From contig NZ_JAGPNM010000004.1 in the NCBI RefSeq assembly GCF_018831085.1, forward strand, positions 1 through 64,000: DNA of 64,000 nt, in the 5' to 3' direction. Origin of the DNA: Rheinheimera oceanensis (GTDB lineage: Bacteria > Pseudomonadota > Gammaproteobacteria > Enterobacterales > Alteromonadaceae). Within the stretch, counting starts at the first letter, position 1. Each line of letters begins with the position of its first letter. The notes beneath the pieces were generated by a model. That model had not been told where the DNA came from. It did not search any database and was given only the letters and a program-made list of their open reading frames with translations. Made by a program: the position numbers and the translations under genes. This document shows positions 6,762-16,016 of the stretch, one piece after another.

Positions 6762-7747
6762 AGCGGCATTATTCGCTGGCAATGTCTGTTGCCTTGCTAT
6801 TGCTGCTGCTGAGCATGCTGCTGAGTTTGACACTGGGCAGTGCCAGCTTAACACTGGCAGATATTGTCAGTGTATTGTCTGGCCAGCCGGGTGTTTCGCC
6901 ACTGGCCGACACCATTATCTGGCAAATCCGCTTGCCGCGTTTAGTCTGTGCTGTGCTGGTAGGCGCCGGGCTTGCTGTGTCCGGTGCCGTGTTACAAAAT
7001 GCCAGCCGTAACCCGCTGGCAGATCCTTACTTATTTGGTTTAATGGCCGGCGCCGGTTTGGGCGCTACGCTGGTTAGCGTAGTGCTGCCGCCACAGCTGA
7101 TCAGCCTGGCACTTGGCGCCTTTGCCGGTGCTTTATTTGCTGTTGCCCTGGTATTTACCGTGTGTGCCGGGCAACGTTGGCGTAAAGTTGAGATGACTCT
7201 GCTGGCAGGGGTGGCGGTGTCTTTTATGTTAAGTGCAATCAGCAGTTTTATTTTGTACTTTGCCGAGCCTTTTGCCGCTAACCGGGTAATATTCTGGCTA
7301 ATGGGCAGTTTAAGCCGCACCGACTGGCATAGTGTAATGTTGCTGGCGCCGGTGGTGGTGGCGGTGCTGCTGCTGGCACTGGCACTGCGCCGCCAACTGG
7401 ATGCGCTGCTGCTTAGTGATGAAAGTGCCCGGACACTGGGGGTGAATACCGCGCGGTTGCGGCTGATCTTACTGCTGGCTACTGCATTACTGACAGCCTG
7501 TATTGTGGCGCAGTGTGGTGGTATTGCTTTTGTTGGTTTAATGATCCCGCATATAGTCCGGCATTTTTTTGGCGTAACCTCGGCCAGGCTGTTACTGGGC
7601 TGTGCGGTAGTAGGGGCCTTATTTATGATCTGGGTAGACAACCTGGCCCGTACCGTGCTGCCGCAACAGGAAATTCCGCTTGGGGTTATCACCTCTTTAG
7701 TGGGCAGCGTATTTTTCTTACTTATTATGCGCCGGCAACGGCTATAG
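6755..7747 (+). CDS. btuC: vitamin B12 ABC transporter permease BtuC
   Basis: A 330-residue inner-membrane permease of the FecCD family with about ten hydrophobic segments. The typical segments IRLPRLVCAVLVGAGLAVSG, then QNASRNPLADPYLFG, and later GGIAFVGLMIPHIVR (the loop contacting the ATPase) are all present. It forms the transmembrane channel dimer for cobalamin with BtuD. The start overlaps the btuD stop, indicating translational coupling, and cobO follows 10 bases after the stop. Confidence 0.9.
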   Translation: MLKRHYSLAMSVALLLLLLSMLLSLTLGSASLTLADIVSVLSGQPGVSPLADTIIWQIRLPRLVCAVLVGAGLAVSGAVLQNASRNPLADPYLFGLMAGAGLGATLVSVVLPPQLISLALGAFAGALFAVALVFTVCAGQRWRKVEMTLLAGVAVSFMLSAISSFILYFAEPFAANRVIFWLMGSLSRTDWHSVMLLAPVVVAVLLLALALRRQLDALLLSDESARTLGVNTARLRLILLLATALLTACIVAQCGGIAFVGLMIPHIVRHFFGVTSARLLLGCAVVGALFMIWVDNLARTVLPQQEIPLGVITSLVGSVFFLLIMRRQRL

Positions 7748-7756
7748 CGATGTGTA

Positions 7757-8362
7757 ATGGCAACAGATGAATTAAAACAACAGCGTCACCGCGAACGCCA
7801 GCAACGGCTCAAATCTCAGGTTGACAGCGCAGTGGCTGCGGCAACTGAAGAAAAAGGCTTACTGCTGGTGATCACCGGTAACGGCAAAGGTAAATCTACC
7901 TCTGGCTTTGGCACTGTGGCCCGTGCTGTCGGGCATGGTTACACTGCTGCAGTAGTACAATTTATAAAGGGGAGCTGGGACTGCGGTGAACGTAACTTAT
8001 TACAGCAACATGGTGTGCAGTTTGCGGTAATGGCTACCGGCTTTACCTGGGACACACAAGATAAAGCAGCCGATATTGCCGCTGCAGAGCAAGTGTGGCA
8101 GCAGGCCGAACAGTTTCTGGCAGACCCTGCCATAGACGTGGTGCTGCTGGACGAGCTAACCTATATGTTAACTTATCGTTATCTGCCGCTGCAGCGTATC
8201 GAACAGGCTTTGCTGCAACGCCCGGCCGCGCAGCATGTGGTGATTACCGGCCGGGCCTGCCACCGGCGTTTAGTTGAACTTGCAGATACCGTTAGCGAAG
8301 TACAGAACGTAAAACATGCGTTTGACAATGGCATTAAAGCGCAGCGGGGGATTGACTGGTGA
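7757..8362 (+). CDS. cobO: corrinoid adenosyltransferase
   Basis: A 201-residue cytoplasmic CobA/CobO/BtuR-type ATP:corrinoid adenosyltransferase, which makes adenosylcobalamin from imported corrinoids. Seen: a polar N-terminal helix, the P-loop GNGKGKSTS (41-49), VVQFIKGSW, VVLLDELTY and the C-terminal EVQNVKHAFDNGIKAQRGI typical of the family. Lying between the permease and binding-protein genes, it couples import to activation. Its stop overlaps the GTG start of btuF by 4 bases. Confidence 0.93.
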   Translation: MATDELKQQRHRERQQRLKSQVDSAVAAATEEKGLLLVITGNGKGKSTSGFGTVARAVGHGYTAAVVQFIKGSWDCGERNLLQQHGVQFAVMATGFTWDTQDKAADIAAAEQVWQQAEQFLADPAIDVVLLDELTYMLTYRYLPLQRIEQALLQRPAAQHVVITGRACHRRLVELADTVSEVQNVKHAFDNGIKAQRGIDW

Positions 8363-9195
8363 ACACAGGGTACCGGCCATTAGTTTTATTGTTCGTTGGG
8401 CTGCTGGTAGTGCTGCTGATAGTACCGGCACAGGCTAAACCACAGCGCATTATTGCACTGGCACCGCATATTACCGAGTTGCTGTTTGCCGTGGGGGCCG
8501 GTGAGCAGGTGGTGGCCGTGAGTGATTACAGTGATTACCCTTTAGCTGCACAGGCACTGCCGCGTATTTCCAGTTATGCCAGTATTAATTTTGAAGCGGT
8601 ACTGGCACTGCAACCTGATTTAGTTATTGCCTGGCGCAGCGGAAACCCGGCGGCTGATATCACCCGCTTGCAGCAGCTGGGTGTTACAGTGGCATTTTCT
8701 GATCCGTTAACACTGGATGATATTGGCGCTGAGCTGCGTTTAATCGGCCAGCTCAGCGGTTATCCACAGCAAGGCGAACAACAAGCGCTGCAGTTTGAGC
8801 AACAGCTGGAGCAGCTGCGCCGGCAATATCAGCATAAAAAACCGGTAACCGCTTTTTTTGCTATGGGCACTGCACCGCTTAGCACTATAGCTAACCGGGC
8901 CTGGCCGCAGCAAATATTGCAGTTATGTGCTGTTCATAATCCGTTTGCCAATAGCAAAGGCGATTATCCGCAGGTGGGTATTGAACAGGTGATCCAGGCT
9001 CAGCCTGAGGTGATTATTCAGCCGGTGGCAGAAAAAGTGCTTGCTGATTTCTCGTACTGGCGGCCGTTCAGTGCTCTGCCGGCAGTGAAGAAAAATCAGT
9101 ATTTAAGCGTGAATGCCGATTATATTTACCGCACTACGCCCCGTACTTTGCTGGGTATTACACAGCTGTGTCAGGGCGTAGATGCTTATCGCTAG
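8359..9195 (+). CDS. btuF: periplasmic cobalamin-binding protein BtuF
   Basis: A 278-residue substrate-binding protein. It has a signal peptide (residues 1-26, cut near PAQA-KP), then a class III binding-protein fold: RIIALAPHITELLFAVGAGE, a YSDYP motif, and LQPDLVIAWRSGN, all typical of BtuF/FhuD-type proteins. It delivers cobalamin to BtuCD. Translation starts at a GTG overlapping the cobO stop. No btuB-type TonB receptor is present, so outer-membrane uptake must be encoded elsewhere. Confidence 0.88.
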   Translation: MNTGYRPLVLLFVGLLVVLLIVPAQAKPQRIIALAPHITELLFAVGAGEQVVAVSDYSDYPLAAQALPRISSYASINFEAVLALQPDLVIAWRSGNPAADITRLQQLGVTVAFSDPLTLDDIGAELRLIGQLSGYPQQGEQQALQFEQQLEQLRRQYQHKKPVTAFFAMGTAPLSTIANRAWPQQILQLCAVHNPFANSKGDYPQVGIEQVIQAQPEVIIQPVAEKVLADFSYWRPFSALPAVKKNQYLSVNADYIYRTTPRTLLGITQLCQGVDAYR

Positions 9196-9205
9196 GGGGC
9201 AACAC

Positions 9206-11212
9206 CTAGCTGTTAAGGCTGCTCATTAATTCATTTGCGCGGCGCATTAGCCGCTCAGCATTGCGCACCTGGTTGGTTTTTAACAGCTCACCGGACAACG
9301 CCAGATATTTATCCGCCAGTTTACGGCGCATTGCTTTGTGTAATGAAAAGTCTGCCGGAACTTCGGCGTCATATTGCTGCAGTTTGGTATAAACGGCATC
9401 TATCTGCTCTGCTGCTTCGCTGGCAGCCAGTTCGTTTTCCAGTAATGAAAAGCTGTGCTGATAAAAAATTTCTGCCGCCTGATAAGGAAAAACAGCTGCT
9501 TCGCCACTGCTTTGCGCCAGCCGGTATGCTGCCATTGCATCTACAGCTACAGCCAGTTGTTGTCCTTGCTCAACTAAACCTGCGGTATCACTGTGGCGTG
9601 AAAATAATAACTCACCGATACTAATCAGGTGTTGCAGGGCCATGGCATCATTAGTGGTAACGGCTTGTTCAAATGCCGCTACATAGACACCGGCTTCAGC
9701 GTTGTCGGGTGTGGCCTGATAACGGCTGTCGATGCGTTTTAGCTCAGCAATAATTTTGTACGGATCCTGCGCATCGCTTTGTTGCTGATATTGCCGGTTT
9801 AGTAATAGCTGGTTTAACTGAGAACGCAATACATCAATAGCGGTTTGCTTACTGCGCTGCATATTGTTGCTAAGGCCTGCCAGGTAGTGTGAGTCCGGAT
9901 ACAGTTCGCGTGCCTGTGCCAGAATACGTTCTATCTCCGGATAATTCGGATAATTAAAGCTGCGATCACTGATAATATTGTCAATTTGTTGTTCAAAATG
10001 CTGCAACACTTCATTTTGCTGTAATCTTAAAATACCTTCAATTTCTAAGGTTCTGTTGTTATTGGTATGCAGCGCTGCCAGCAGCTCTGCAGCGGATAAT
10101 TGGTTCAGTTGTTGGTACTGCTGCTGTTTTTGTTGTAAAGCGCTGCTTTGATTACTAAGTTCAGCTATGGTTGCCTGTTGTTGCTGATGGTATTGCCAGC
10201 CGCCCCAGCCAAGCAGCAGCACTGCAGCGGCAGTTACTACAGGCTGTAATACAGGTTGTTTAAACTGTTTAATAATACCGCTGATACTGACATTACGTTT
10301 GGCACTGTCAAACTGCAGCGCCCGCTTTAACGTGTGCCATTGCAGCAGGTTTAAATGGGCTGGTTTTGTGGCCTGCTTATTCTGTTGCTGTGCTTTGTCT
10401 GCCGGTAAGCGTTCAAAAGGGTGTTTGCTGGTCAGTAATTCATAACTTAAACAGGCAAATGAAAATACATCGTCTGCCACGCAGGGGGTATTACCCGCCA
10501 GCAGCTGTGGGCTGGCATAAGCGGGGGTATAACCGCTTAGGGGAGCTGTCTGGCTTTGTTGCTCTGCGGCATAGATATCGTGATTTAGCTGTAACTTTTG
10601 TGCCACGCCAAAATCCAGTACTTTAACTTCGCCGGAGCGGTTAACCATAATATTGGCAGGTTTTAAATCGGCATGCACAATGCCTGTTTTATGAGCAAAA
10701 TCCAGTGCGTCAGCAATCTGGCACAACAGGTTCATGGCAGATTTAAGTGGCAACCCTTTTGGCTTATAACGTTTAATAACCTGATCCAGGCTTTCGCCAT
10801 CAAGGTGCTCCATAACAATAAAGTAATGTTGCTGATCTGAGTCAACATCAAATACCCGCACTATGTTTGGATGAGACAGCTGCTGGGTTTTATGCGCTTC
10901 CTGCAGCAGTAATTGCAGAGCATCGGGCTGATCAACAAACTGCTGCTGCAGCACCTTTATAGCAACGGTACTGTTACTTACTCCGGCTTGCTGCAAAAAC
11001 AGATCAGTAGCGCGGTAAATGTCACTCATGCCGCCAGAGCCAATTTTACTCTCCAGCAGATAGCGCTCTTTTATCAGCATACCGCTTTGCAAGGCAGCCA
11101 CCGGCGTAGCGTCTGACAGTACACTTTTTTTTACCGCATAGCGTGTTTTATCTGCATCTGACGCCTGTTCGGTAGCAAAGTTGTCGACACCTGTAGGGTT
11201 CTGATCCGTCAT
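9206..11212 (-). CDS. T6SS-associated Ser/Thr protein kinase (PpkA-like)
   Basis: A 668-residue membrane kinase. The kinase domain spans about residues 48-315: glycine loop GSGGMSDIY (58-66), VAIK Lys86, catalytic HADLKPAN with Asp182, and DFG (200-202). One transmembrane helix follows (about 327-345), then a glutamine-rich coiled coil and a helical periplasmic region to the end. In other T6SS a PpkA kinase phosphorylates the FHA protein and the PppA phosphatase reverses this; here fha lies divergently and pppA is in the cluster. The C-terminus lacks an obvious von Willebrand domain known from Pseudomonas PpkA, so sensing may differ. GGAG precedes the ATG. The gene is convergent with btuF. 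Confidence 0.88.
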   Translation of the reverse strand: MTDQNPTGVDNFATEQASDADKTRYAVKKSVLSDATPVAALQSGMLIKERYLLESKIGSGGMSDIYRATDLFLQQAGVSNSTVAIKVLQQQFVDQPDALQLLLQEAHKTQQLSHPNIVRVFDVDSDQQHYFIVMEHLDGESLDQVIKRYKPKGLPLKSAMNLLCQIADALDFAHKTGIVHADLKPANIMVNRSGEVKVLDFGVAQKLQLNHDIYAAEQQSQTAPLSGYTPAYASPQLLAGNTPCVADDVFSFACLSYELLTSKHPFERLPADKAQQQNKQATKPAHLNLLQWHTLKRALQFDSAKRNVSISGIIKQFKQPVLQPVVTAAAVLLLGWGGWQYHQQQQATIAELSNQSSALQQKQQQYQQLNQLSAAELLAALHTNNNRTLEIEGILRLQQNEVLQHFEQQIDNIISDRSFNYPNYPEIERILAQARELYPDSHYLAGLSNNMQRSKQTAIDVLRSQLNQLLLNRQYQQQSDAQDPYKIIAELKRIDSRYQATPDNAEAGVYVAAFEQAVTTNDAMALQHLISIGELLFSRHSDTAGLVEQGQQLAVAVDAMAAYRLAQSSGEAAVFPYQAAEIFYQHSFSLLENELAASEAAEQIDAVYTKLQQYDAEVPADFSLHKAMRRKLADKYLALSGELLKTNQVRNAERLMRRANELMSSLNS

Positions 11213-11352
11213 CGTTTACTCCTTGTTCAGCTGGCTACTGCGAAAAGCATCGCACTATTTGTTACTGGTTTTCGTACTGAATTACGCAATTATTTCACAA
11301 AAAACCGGCCAGGTCATCAGCATATTTTTACTAATTGTTAATTTGGTTGCTG

Positions 11353-11381
11353 TTGACGCAACAATAAATTTAACTTAATCT
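11353..11381 (+). promoter_or_regulatory. putative promoter of the fha-tss operon
   Basis: TTGACG (11353-11358) and TAATCT (11376-11381) are spaced by 17 bases, about 55 bases before the fha start. They lie in the 225-base AT-rich gap between the divergent kinase and fha genes, so both transcripts probably start here. Confidence 0.45.
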
Positions 11382-11437
11382 ATTTTTCCGATTTATGGTG
11401 AATAAATTGTGTTTATAGCAGTGCTGCAGGAGGTGGT

Positions 11438-12766
11438 ATGGGACAAAAGGACAGGTTGCTTGAATTGTCAGTGTTGAGTTATCACCGCTTATCACCTAAA
11501 CAGGTTGCGGTAAAACGCTTTGATACCACGGGCGGCACTCTGGGGCGCTCAGAGCGTGCAGATTGGTATCTGCCTGATCCTGAGCGGGTAGTGTCAGGTG
11601 TGCATGCCAGCATAAGCTGTAATAAGGGGTTATTCAGCATAACTGATCAGTCAACCAATGGTTTATTTGTTAACAGATCGGTTGAAGCGCTGGGGCAGGG
11701 CAACAGCTATCAGTTAAAGCATGGTGATGTACTGTGCATGGGTGACTATGAAATTCAGGTTGCGCTTATTGATGCTCTGCCCGACAGCACTCTGGCAGCG
11801 GCAGGAGCAACACAAAAAACAGCGGCTACTTCTTCTGCGCCGGCTGTACTAAATGCTACAGCGGCTAATCAATCCGGCGCTTACGATACAAGCGAAAACG
11901 CCAGCGGCGGTTTTTCGGTTGCAGAGCTGACCGGCCCGGCTTTCGGCTTAGCCGGTGCGCATACAGCCACTGCTGCCAGAGAGCATGGCCATGAAATGAC
12001 AATGGATGAGCATTTTCTGGCCCCGGCAGCATTAATTCCTGATGACTGGGAAGCTCCCTGGCAGCAGAAAATACCGGAACAACCAATACAGCAAACCGCC
12101 ACTACGGTTGCTAACACAGATATTGTGCACGGCAGTGTAGTTAAAGATAAACGTAAAAGTGCCACACCTGCTATGGCCGCTGACAGTGCGGCTTGTCTGC
12201 AGGCTTTTCTTAACGGTCTTGGCGTATCGCAGGCTAACATACAATCGGTTGACTCCAGCCAGTGGTGGGAGCAATTGGGGCAGGCCTTACAACAATCTCT
12301 TTTGGGCGTGATGGATGTAATGCGTGCACGTTCTGAAGTTAAAAACAGTTTTCGTGTTAACCAAACTACCTTTCAACAGCGCGAGAACAATCCGCTTAAG
12401 TTTTCTGCCAGCATTGATGATGCATTTCACAATTTATTTAACCGCCCGGGGTCCAGTTTTATGCCCGCCAGACAAGCTATTGCAGAGGCTTTTGCTGACA
12501 TAAGCCAGCATGAGGCCGCTATTATTGCCGGCGCCAGAGGTGCTATGGCCGGCATGTTAACGCAACTGGCACCAGAAAAAATCGAAGCAGCAGATTTTGG
12601 TGGCAGCTTTGTTGACAAATTAAATCCGGCACAGCGCCAGGCCAGATTCTGGGCCCGGTATAAAGCACTGCATACAGAGTTGACAGCTGAGCTTGGCAAG
12701 AAAAACCAACAGGGTGTAAATGACGACTTTATCAGTGCTTATGAAGCCTGTTTACGCCATAAATAA
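11438..12766 (+). CDS. tagH: type VI secretion FHA-domain protein TagH/Fha
   Basis: A 442-residue cytoplasmic protein. The N-terminal FHA domain (about residues 15-110) has GRSERADWYLPDPERVVSG, H-ASI and STNGLFVN, the phosphothreonine-binding core. A low-complexity Ala/Thr linker and a C-terminal T6SS-FHA domain (about 255-440) follow. In H1-T6SS of Pseudomonas, Fha is phosphorylated by PpkA and promotes assembly with the membrane complex; the same partners are encoded next door. GCAGGAGGTGG lies right before the ATG. It is the first gene of the rightward tss operon. Confidence 0.9.
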   Translation: MGQKDRLLELSVLSYHRLSPKQVAVKRFDTTGGTLGRSERADWYLPDPERVVSGVHASISCNKGLFSITDQSTNGLFVNRSVEALGQGNSYQLKHGDVLCMGDYEIQVALIDALPDSTLAAAGATQKTAATSSAPAVLNATAANQSGAYDTSENASGGFSVAELTGPAFGLAGAHTATAAREHGHEMTMDEHFLAPAALIPDDWEAPWQQKIPEQPIQQTATTVANTDIVHGSVVKDKRKSATPAMAADSAACLQAFLNGLGVSQANIQSVDSSQWWEQLGQALQQSLLGVMDVMRARSEVKNSFRVNQTTFQQRENNPLKFSASIDDAFHNLFNRPGSSFMPARQAIAEAFADISQHEAAIIAGARGAMAGMLTQLAPEKIEAADFGGSFVDKLNPAQRQARFWARYKALHTELTAELGKKNQQGVNDDFISAYEACLRHK

Positions 12767-12808
12767 CAGAAAGTTACACAAGCATATTATTAAGCAGGAG
12801 CTGTAGTA

Positions 12809-13291
12809 ATGAAAACAATCAAGATATTGGTACTGGTTTGGTTAAGCCTGACGGTGCTGGCCGGATGCCAGGCTGTTTATGCCACTTTTCCACCTTCAAC
12901 AAAATTGCATTTTCGTGTTGCTGCCGACATCAACCCTGATGCTGATGGCCGCCCGTCGCCGGTCATTATTAAAGTGTATGAACTGGCGTCAAAAACAGTG
13001 TTTGAAAACCAGGACTTTTTCGCACTGTATGACAGCCCGGAAACTGTTTTACGCACCGATTTACTGAAAAAAGATGAACTGGTGTTTGAGCCGGGCCAGC
13101 GCACGGAATATCGCATGGCGCTGCTACCGGCTACTAAAGCCGTAGCGGTGGTAGCGGCATATCGCGATATTGAAGGGGCAAGATGGCGTGCGGTGGTTGA
13201 TGTAAAGCCAACCGGTTATGACAGCTTCTATGTTTATGTCGATAAACTGGCTGTGTATATCCGTGAGCATGATCTTGAACGTAAACGGTAA
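12809..13291 (+). CDS. tssJ: T6SS outer-membrane lipoprotein TssJ
   Basis: A 160-residue lipoprotein with a type II signal ending in the lipobox LAGC (Cys20). The mature part is a transthyretin-like beta sandwich with the family features PVIIKVYELAS and DFFALYD. It anchors the TssL-TssM complex to the outer membrane and binds the periplasmic tail of TssM. It lies between fha and tssK, the usual order. Confidence 0.9.
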   Translation: MKTIKILVLVWLSLTVLAGCQAVYATFPPSTKLHFRVAADINPDADGRPSPVIIKVYELASKTVFENQDFFALYDSPETVLRTDLLKKDELVFEPGQRTEYRMALLPATKAVAVVAAYRDIEGARWRAVVDVKPTGYDSFYVYVDKLAVYIREHDLERKR

Positions 13292-13314
13292 ATTTCGGTT
13301 TTAAGGAATTCAAT

Positions 13315-14643
13315 ATGAGTGACTACAGCCGGATTTCCTGGTCTGAGGGGTTGTTTTTACGGCCCCAACATTTTCAGCAACAAGAGCGCTACTTCGACTA
13401 TGCCCGCCAGCAACAACTGGCGATGCAGCTACCTTATGGCTGGGGCGTGCGTCGCTGTGACATTGATCAGCAAAGCCTGAAGTTTGCTCAGTTTGGGCTG
13501 GCAGAGCTCGAAGCTGTGCTGCCTGATGGTACTGTACTGCAATTACCGGCAGTTGAAGCACTGCCGGCAGCTATTCAGATCCCGAAAAACTGCCGCGATC
13601 AACAGGTATACCTGTGTTTAGCGATGGATAAAGCTAACGGGCAGAATATCAGCTCTGACGGCAGTTCTCACATTAGCCGCTACAGTTATGCTGAACACAG
13701 TGTGGCAGATAACAGCCTGGCTGAAGATGCCACCGAGGTGTTACAACTGGCCAAGCTGAGGCTGTTACTGAAGCTGGAATCAGAAGATCGCGGTGGCTTT
13801 ATCTGCATACCGCTGGCCCGTATTCGCGAGGTATCGGAGCAGGGCGAAGTAAAATTGCTGAAAAAGTACATTCCGCCGCTGCTGGATATTCAGCAAGATC
13901 CTGAGCTGTCGGCCTTTTTAACTGAAGCTTTGGGCATGCTGTGCCAGCGGGCTGATGCCTTAGCCGATCGGCTGGGTAAAGGCCAGGGTACTGCCAATTC
14001 GATTGCCGATTTTTTAATGCTGCAGGTGCTTAACCGCTATGAGCCGCTATTACGGCATTTGAAAAGCGGAGTACTTGAGCACCCGCTAAGCCTGTACCGG
14101 TTAATGATAAGTATGCTGGGCGAACTGGCTACTTTTACGGCCCGGCAGAAAAGACCGCCGCAGTTTCCTCAGTATCAGCACGATGATCTGACGGCTGTAT
14201 TCGGCAACTTAAGCGTAATTATGAACCAGACGCTAAGTGTGGTACTGGAACAAACCGCACAGGCACTGCCGCTGGAGCAAGCCAAGTTTGGCATTCTGGT
14301 ATCACCTCTGACAGATAAAACCTTATTGGAATACGCCCAGTTTGTGTTGGCTGTCAGTGCAGATTTACCGGCAGAAGACATTCGTAAACATCTGCCGTCG
14401 AGGTTAAAAATTGGCCCGGTAGAGCATATTCGTGAATTGGTGAATAACCAGTTGCCCGGTATTGCGGTAACCGGTTTACCTGTGGCACCGCGCCAGGTGC
14501 CATATCACGCTGGTTACCATTATTTTCAGTTAGACAAGGGCAGTATCTATTGGGAGCGGCTGGCAAACAGCGGTGGTTTGGCTTTGCATTTGTCCGGTAA
14601 TTACCCCGGCTTGAAAATTGAACTTTGGGCGATTAAAGCCTGA
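13315..14643 (+). CDS. tssK: T6SS baseplate protein TssK
   Basis: A 442-residue cytoplasmic baseplate subunit. The N-terminus WSEGLFLRPQHFQQQERYFD is diagnostic for TssK/VasE, and the length is normal. TssK trimers link the TssEFG wedge to TssL and TssM. AAGGAATTC before the ATG can serve as ribosome binding site; the gene lies 23 bases after tssJ in the same operon. Confidence 0.95.
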   Translation: MSDYSRISWSEGLFLRPQHFQQQERYFDYARQQQLAMQLPYGWGVRRCDIDQQSLKFAQFGLAELEAVLPDGTVLQLPAVEALPAAIQIPKNCRDQQVYLCLAMDKANGQNISSDGSSHISRYSYAEHSVADNSLAEDATEVLQLAKLRLLLKLESEDRGGFICIPLARIREVSEQGEVKLLKKYIPPLLDIQQDPELSAFLTEALGMLCQRADALADRLGKGQGTANSIADFLMLQVLNRYEPLLRHLKSGVLEHPLSLYRLMISMLGELATFTARQKRPPQFPQYQHDDLTAVFGNLSVIMNQTLSVVLEQTAQALPLEQAKFGILVSPLTDKTLLEYAQFVLAVSADLPAEDIRKHLPSRLKIGPVEHIRELVNNQLPGIAVTGLPVAPRQVPYHAGYHYFQLDKGSIYWERLANSGGLALHLSGNYPGLKIELWAIKA

Positions 14644-14683
14644 CGCCTGCAAAGGCGGTTATGACTAACATGGATGACAAAAA

Positions 14684-15994
14684 ATGTCTGATAAAACCGT
14701 GATGAAACCCCGTCCGGGTGGCCGGGCTCCTGCTAAAAGCAATGCTCCTGCGCCGGTGCAGGAACATACCGGAGATCCGGATAAAACCCGCATGGCAGCC
14801 CATGTTAAAGCGCCGGACAATATGCAGCGTATGCAGGTGCTGTCTATCAGTGACAATATTCTGATTGATGAAGCCGGTGCGCTGTTTTCGCTGATCCCGC
14901 CGATACGTAATACTGTCAGCCATGCTGATGTCGCCAGCCTGAAAACGCAGTGTATTCAGTTAATTAATCAGTACGAACAACAACTCAGGCATAAGGCTGT
15001 TAGTAGCGGGCTGATTGAAAATGCGCGCTACTGCATGTGTTCTTTTATTGATGAAGCGGTATTGAACACCAGTTGGGGCGGTAACAGCGACTGGGCCACG
15101 GAGAGCCTGTTGTCGACATTTCATAATGAAACCTTCGGTGGCGAGTACTTTTTTACTTTGCTGGACAGTGCCATCGCCGCACCACGTGAAAACCTGTTGT
15201 TGCTGGAACTGCAATACCTTTGTCTGTCATTTGGTTTTGTCGGCAAAATGCGGGTTGAAGAGCGCGGCTATGAAAAACTTGAAGGCTATCGTGAGCGTGC
15301 ATACAAAGCTATCCGCTCACAACGTGGTGAGCCGGAGCGGGAGTTGTCACCCGGCTGGCGCAGCCAGGTTGTTGCGGCCAGTAAACTGGAAGCAGAGTTT
15401 CCGTTATGGGTATTCTGCTCGGTAGTGGGAGCTGCGTTGCTTGGCAGCTATATGTACCTTAATTATCAGATAAACAGCTACTCTGATCAGGTACACCGGC
15501 AGTTAAACAATCTGGTTAGCTGGCAGCAGGATGCACCGCAGGTGGTAACGGCAAAAGCCCGCCAGGACGCGATAAAACTGCAGCAGTTATTACAAACGGA
15601 GATCCGCCGTGAGCTGCTTGAGGTAATCGAGTTGCCGGACAGGGTAAGGATCCGTGTCGGGCTTGATCAGCTGTTCAGCCCTGGCAGTACCGGCATAAAT
15701 GAAGGTTTTGCACCAATAGCGGTGAAAATTGCCCGCGCACTGGAAAGTACCGAAGGCCGTATCCTCGTTAGCGGCTATACCGATAATTTACCCATTTTTA
15801 CCAGTAAATATCCGTCTAACTGGCATTTATCGCTGGCCCGGGCGAATGCTATGTCTGATGCGCTGGCCTCCGGTGCCGATTTACGTGGCCGGCTCTGGCC
15901 TGAAGGGCATGGTGATGCCAACCCTATAGCGCCAAACGATAGTGCAGCTAATCGCGCATTAAACCGGCGGGTAGAAATAGACCTGTTACAGTAA
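14684..15994 (+). CDS. tssL: T6SS inner-membrane protein TssL with OmpA-like domain
   Basis: A 436-residue protein. A proline/lysine-rich N-terminus is followed by the cytoplasmic DotU/IcmH domain (about residues 60-225, with CSFIDEAVLNTSWG), one transmembrane helix (LWVFCSVVGAALLGSYMYL, about 245-265) and a periplasmic OmpA/MotB domain (about 310-436, with GYTDNLPI, LSLARA and NRRVEI). The OmpA part probably binds peptidoglycan and anchors the secretion complex; in many T6SS this role is carried by a separate protein. It follows tssK and precedes tssM, its partner. Confidence 0.95.
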   Translation: MSDKTVMKPRPGGRAPAKSNAPAPVQEHTGDPDKTRMAAHVKAPDNMQRMQVLSISDNILIDEAGALFSLIPPIRNTVSHADVASLKTQCIQLINQYEQQLRHKAVSSGLIENARYCMCSFIDEAVLNTSWGGNSDWATESLLSTFHNETFGGEYFFTLLDSAIAAPRENLLLLELQYLCLSFGFVGKMRVEERGYEKLEGYRERAYKAIRSQRGEPERELSPGWRSQVVAASKLEAEFPLWVFCSVVGAALLGSYMYLNYQINSYSDQVHRQLNNLVSWQQDAPQVVTAKARQDAIKLQQLLQTEIRRELLEVIELPDRVRIRVGLDQLFSPGSTGINEGFAPIAVKIARALESTEGRILVSGYTDNLPIFTSKYPSNWHLSLARANAMSDALASGADLRGRLWPEGHGDANPIAPNDSAANRALNRRVEIDLLQ

Positions 15995-16016
15995 CGCCTT
16001 AAGCAAGGGAAGTGTT

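Noticed and set aside
7027..7692. 221-codon frame on the - strand inside btuC
   Set aside because: Serine/alanine/threonine-rich shadow of a strongly supported permease gene; no ribosome binding site and no family pattern.
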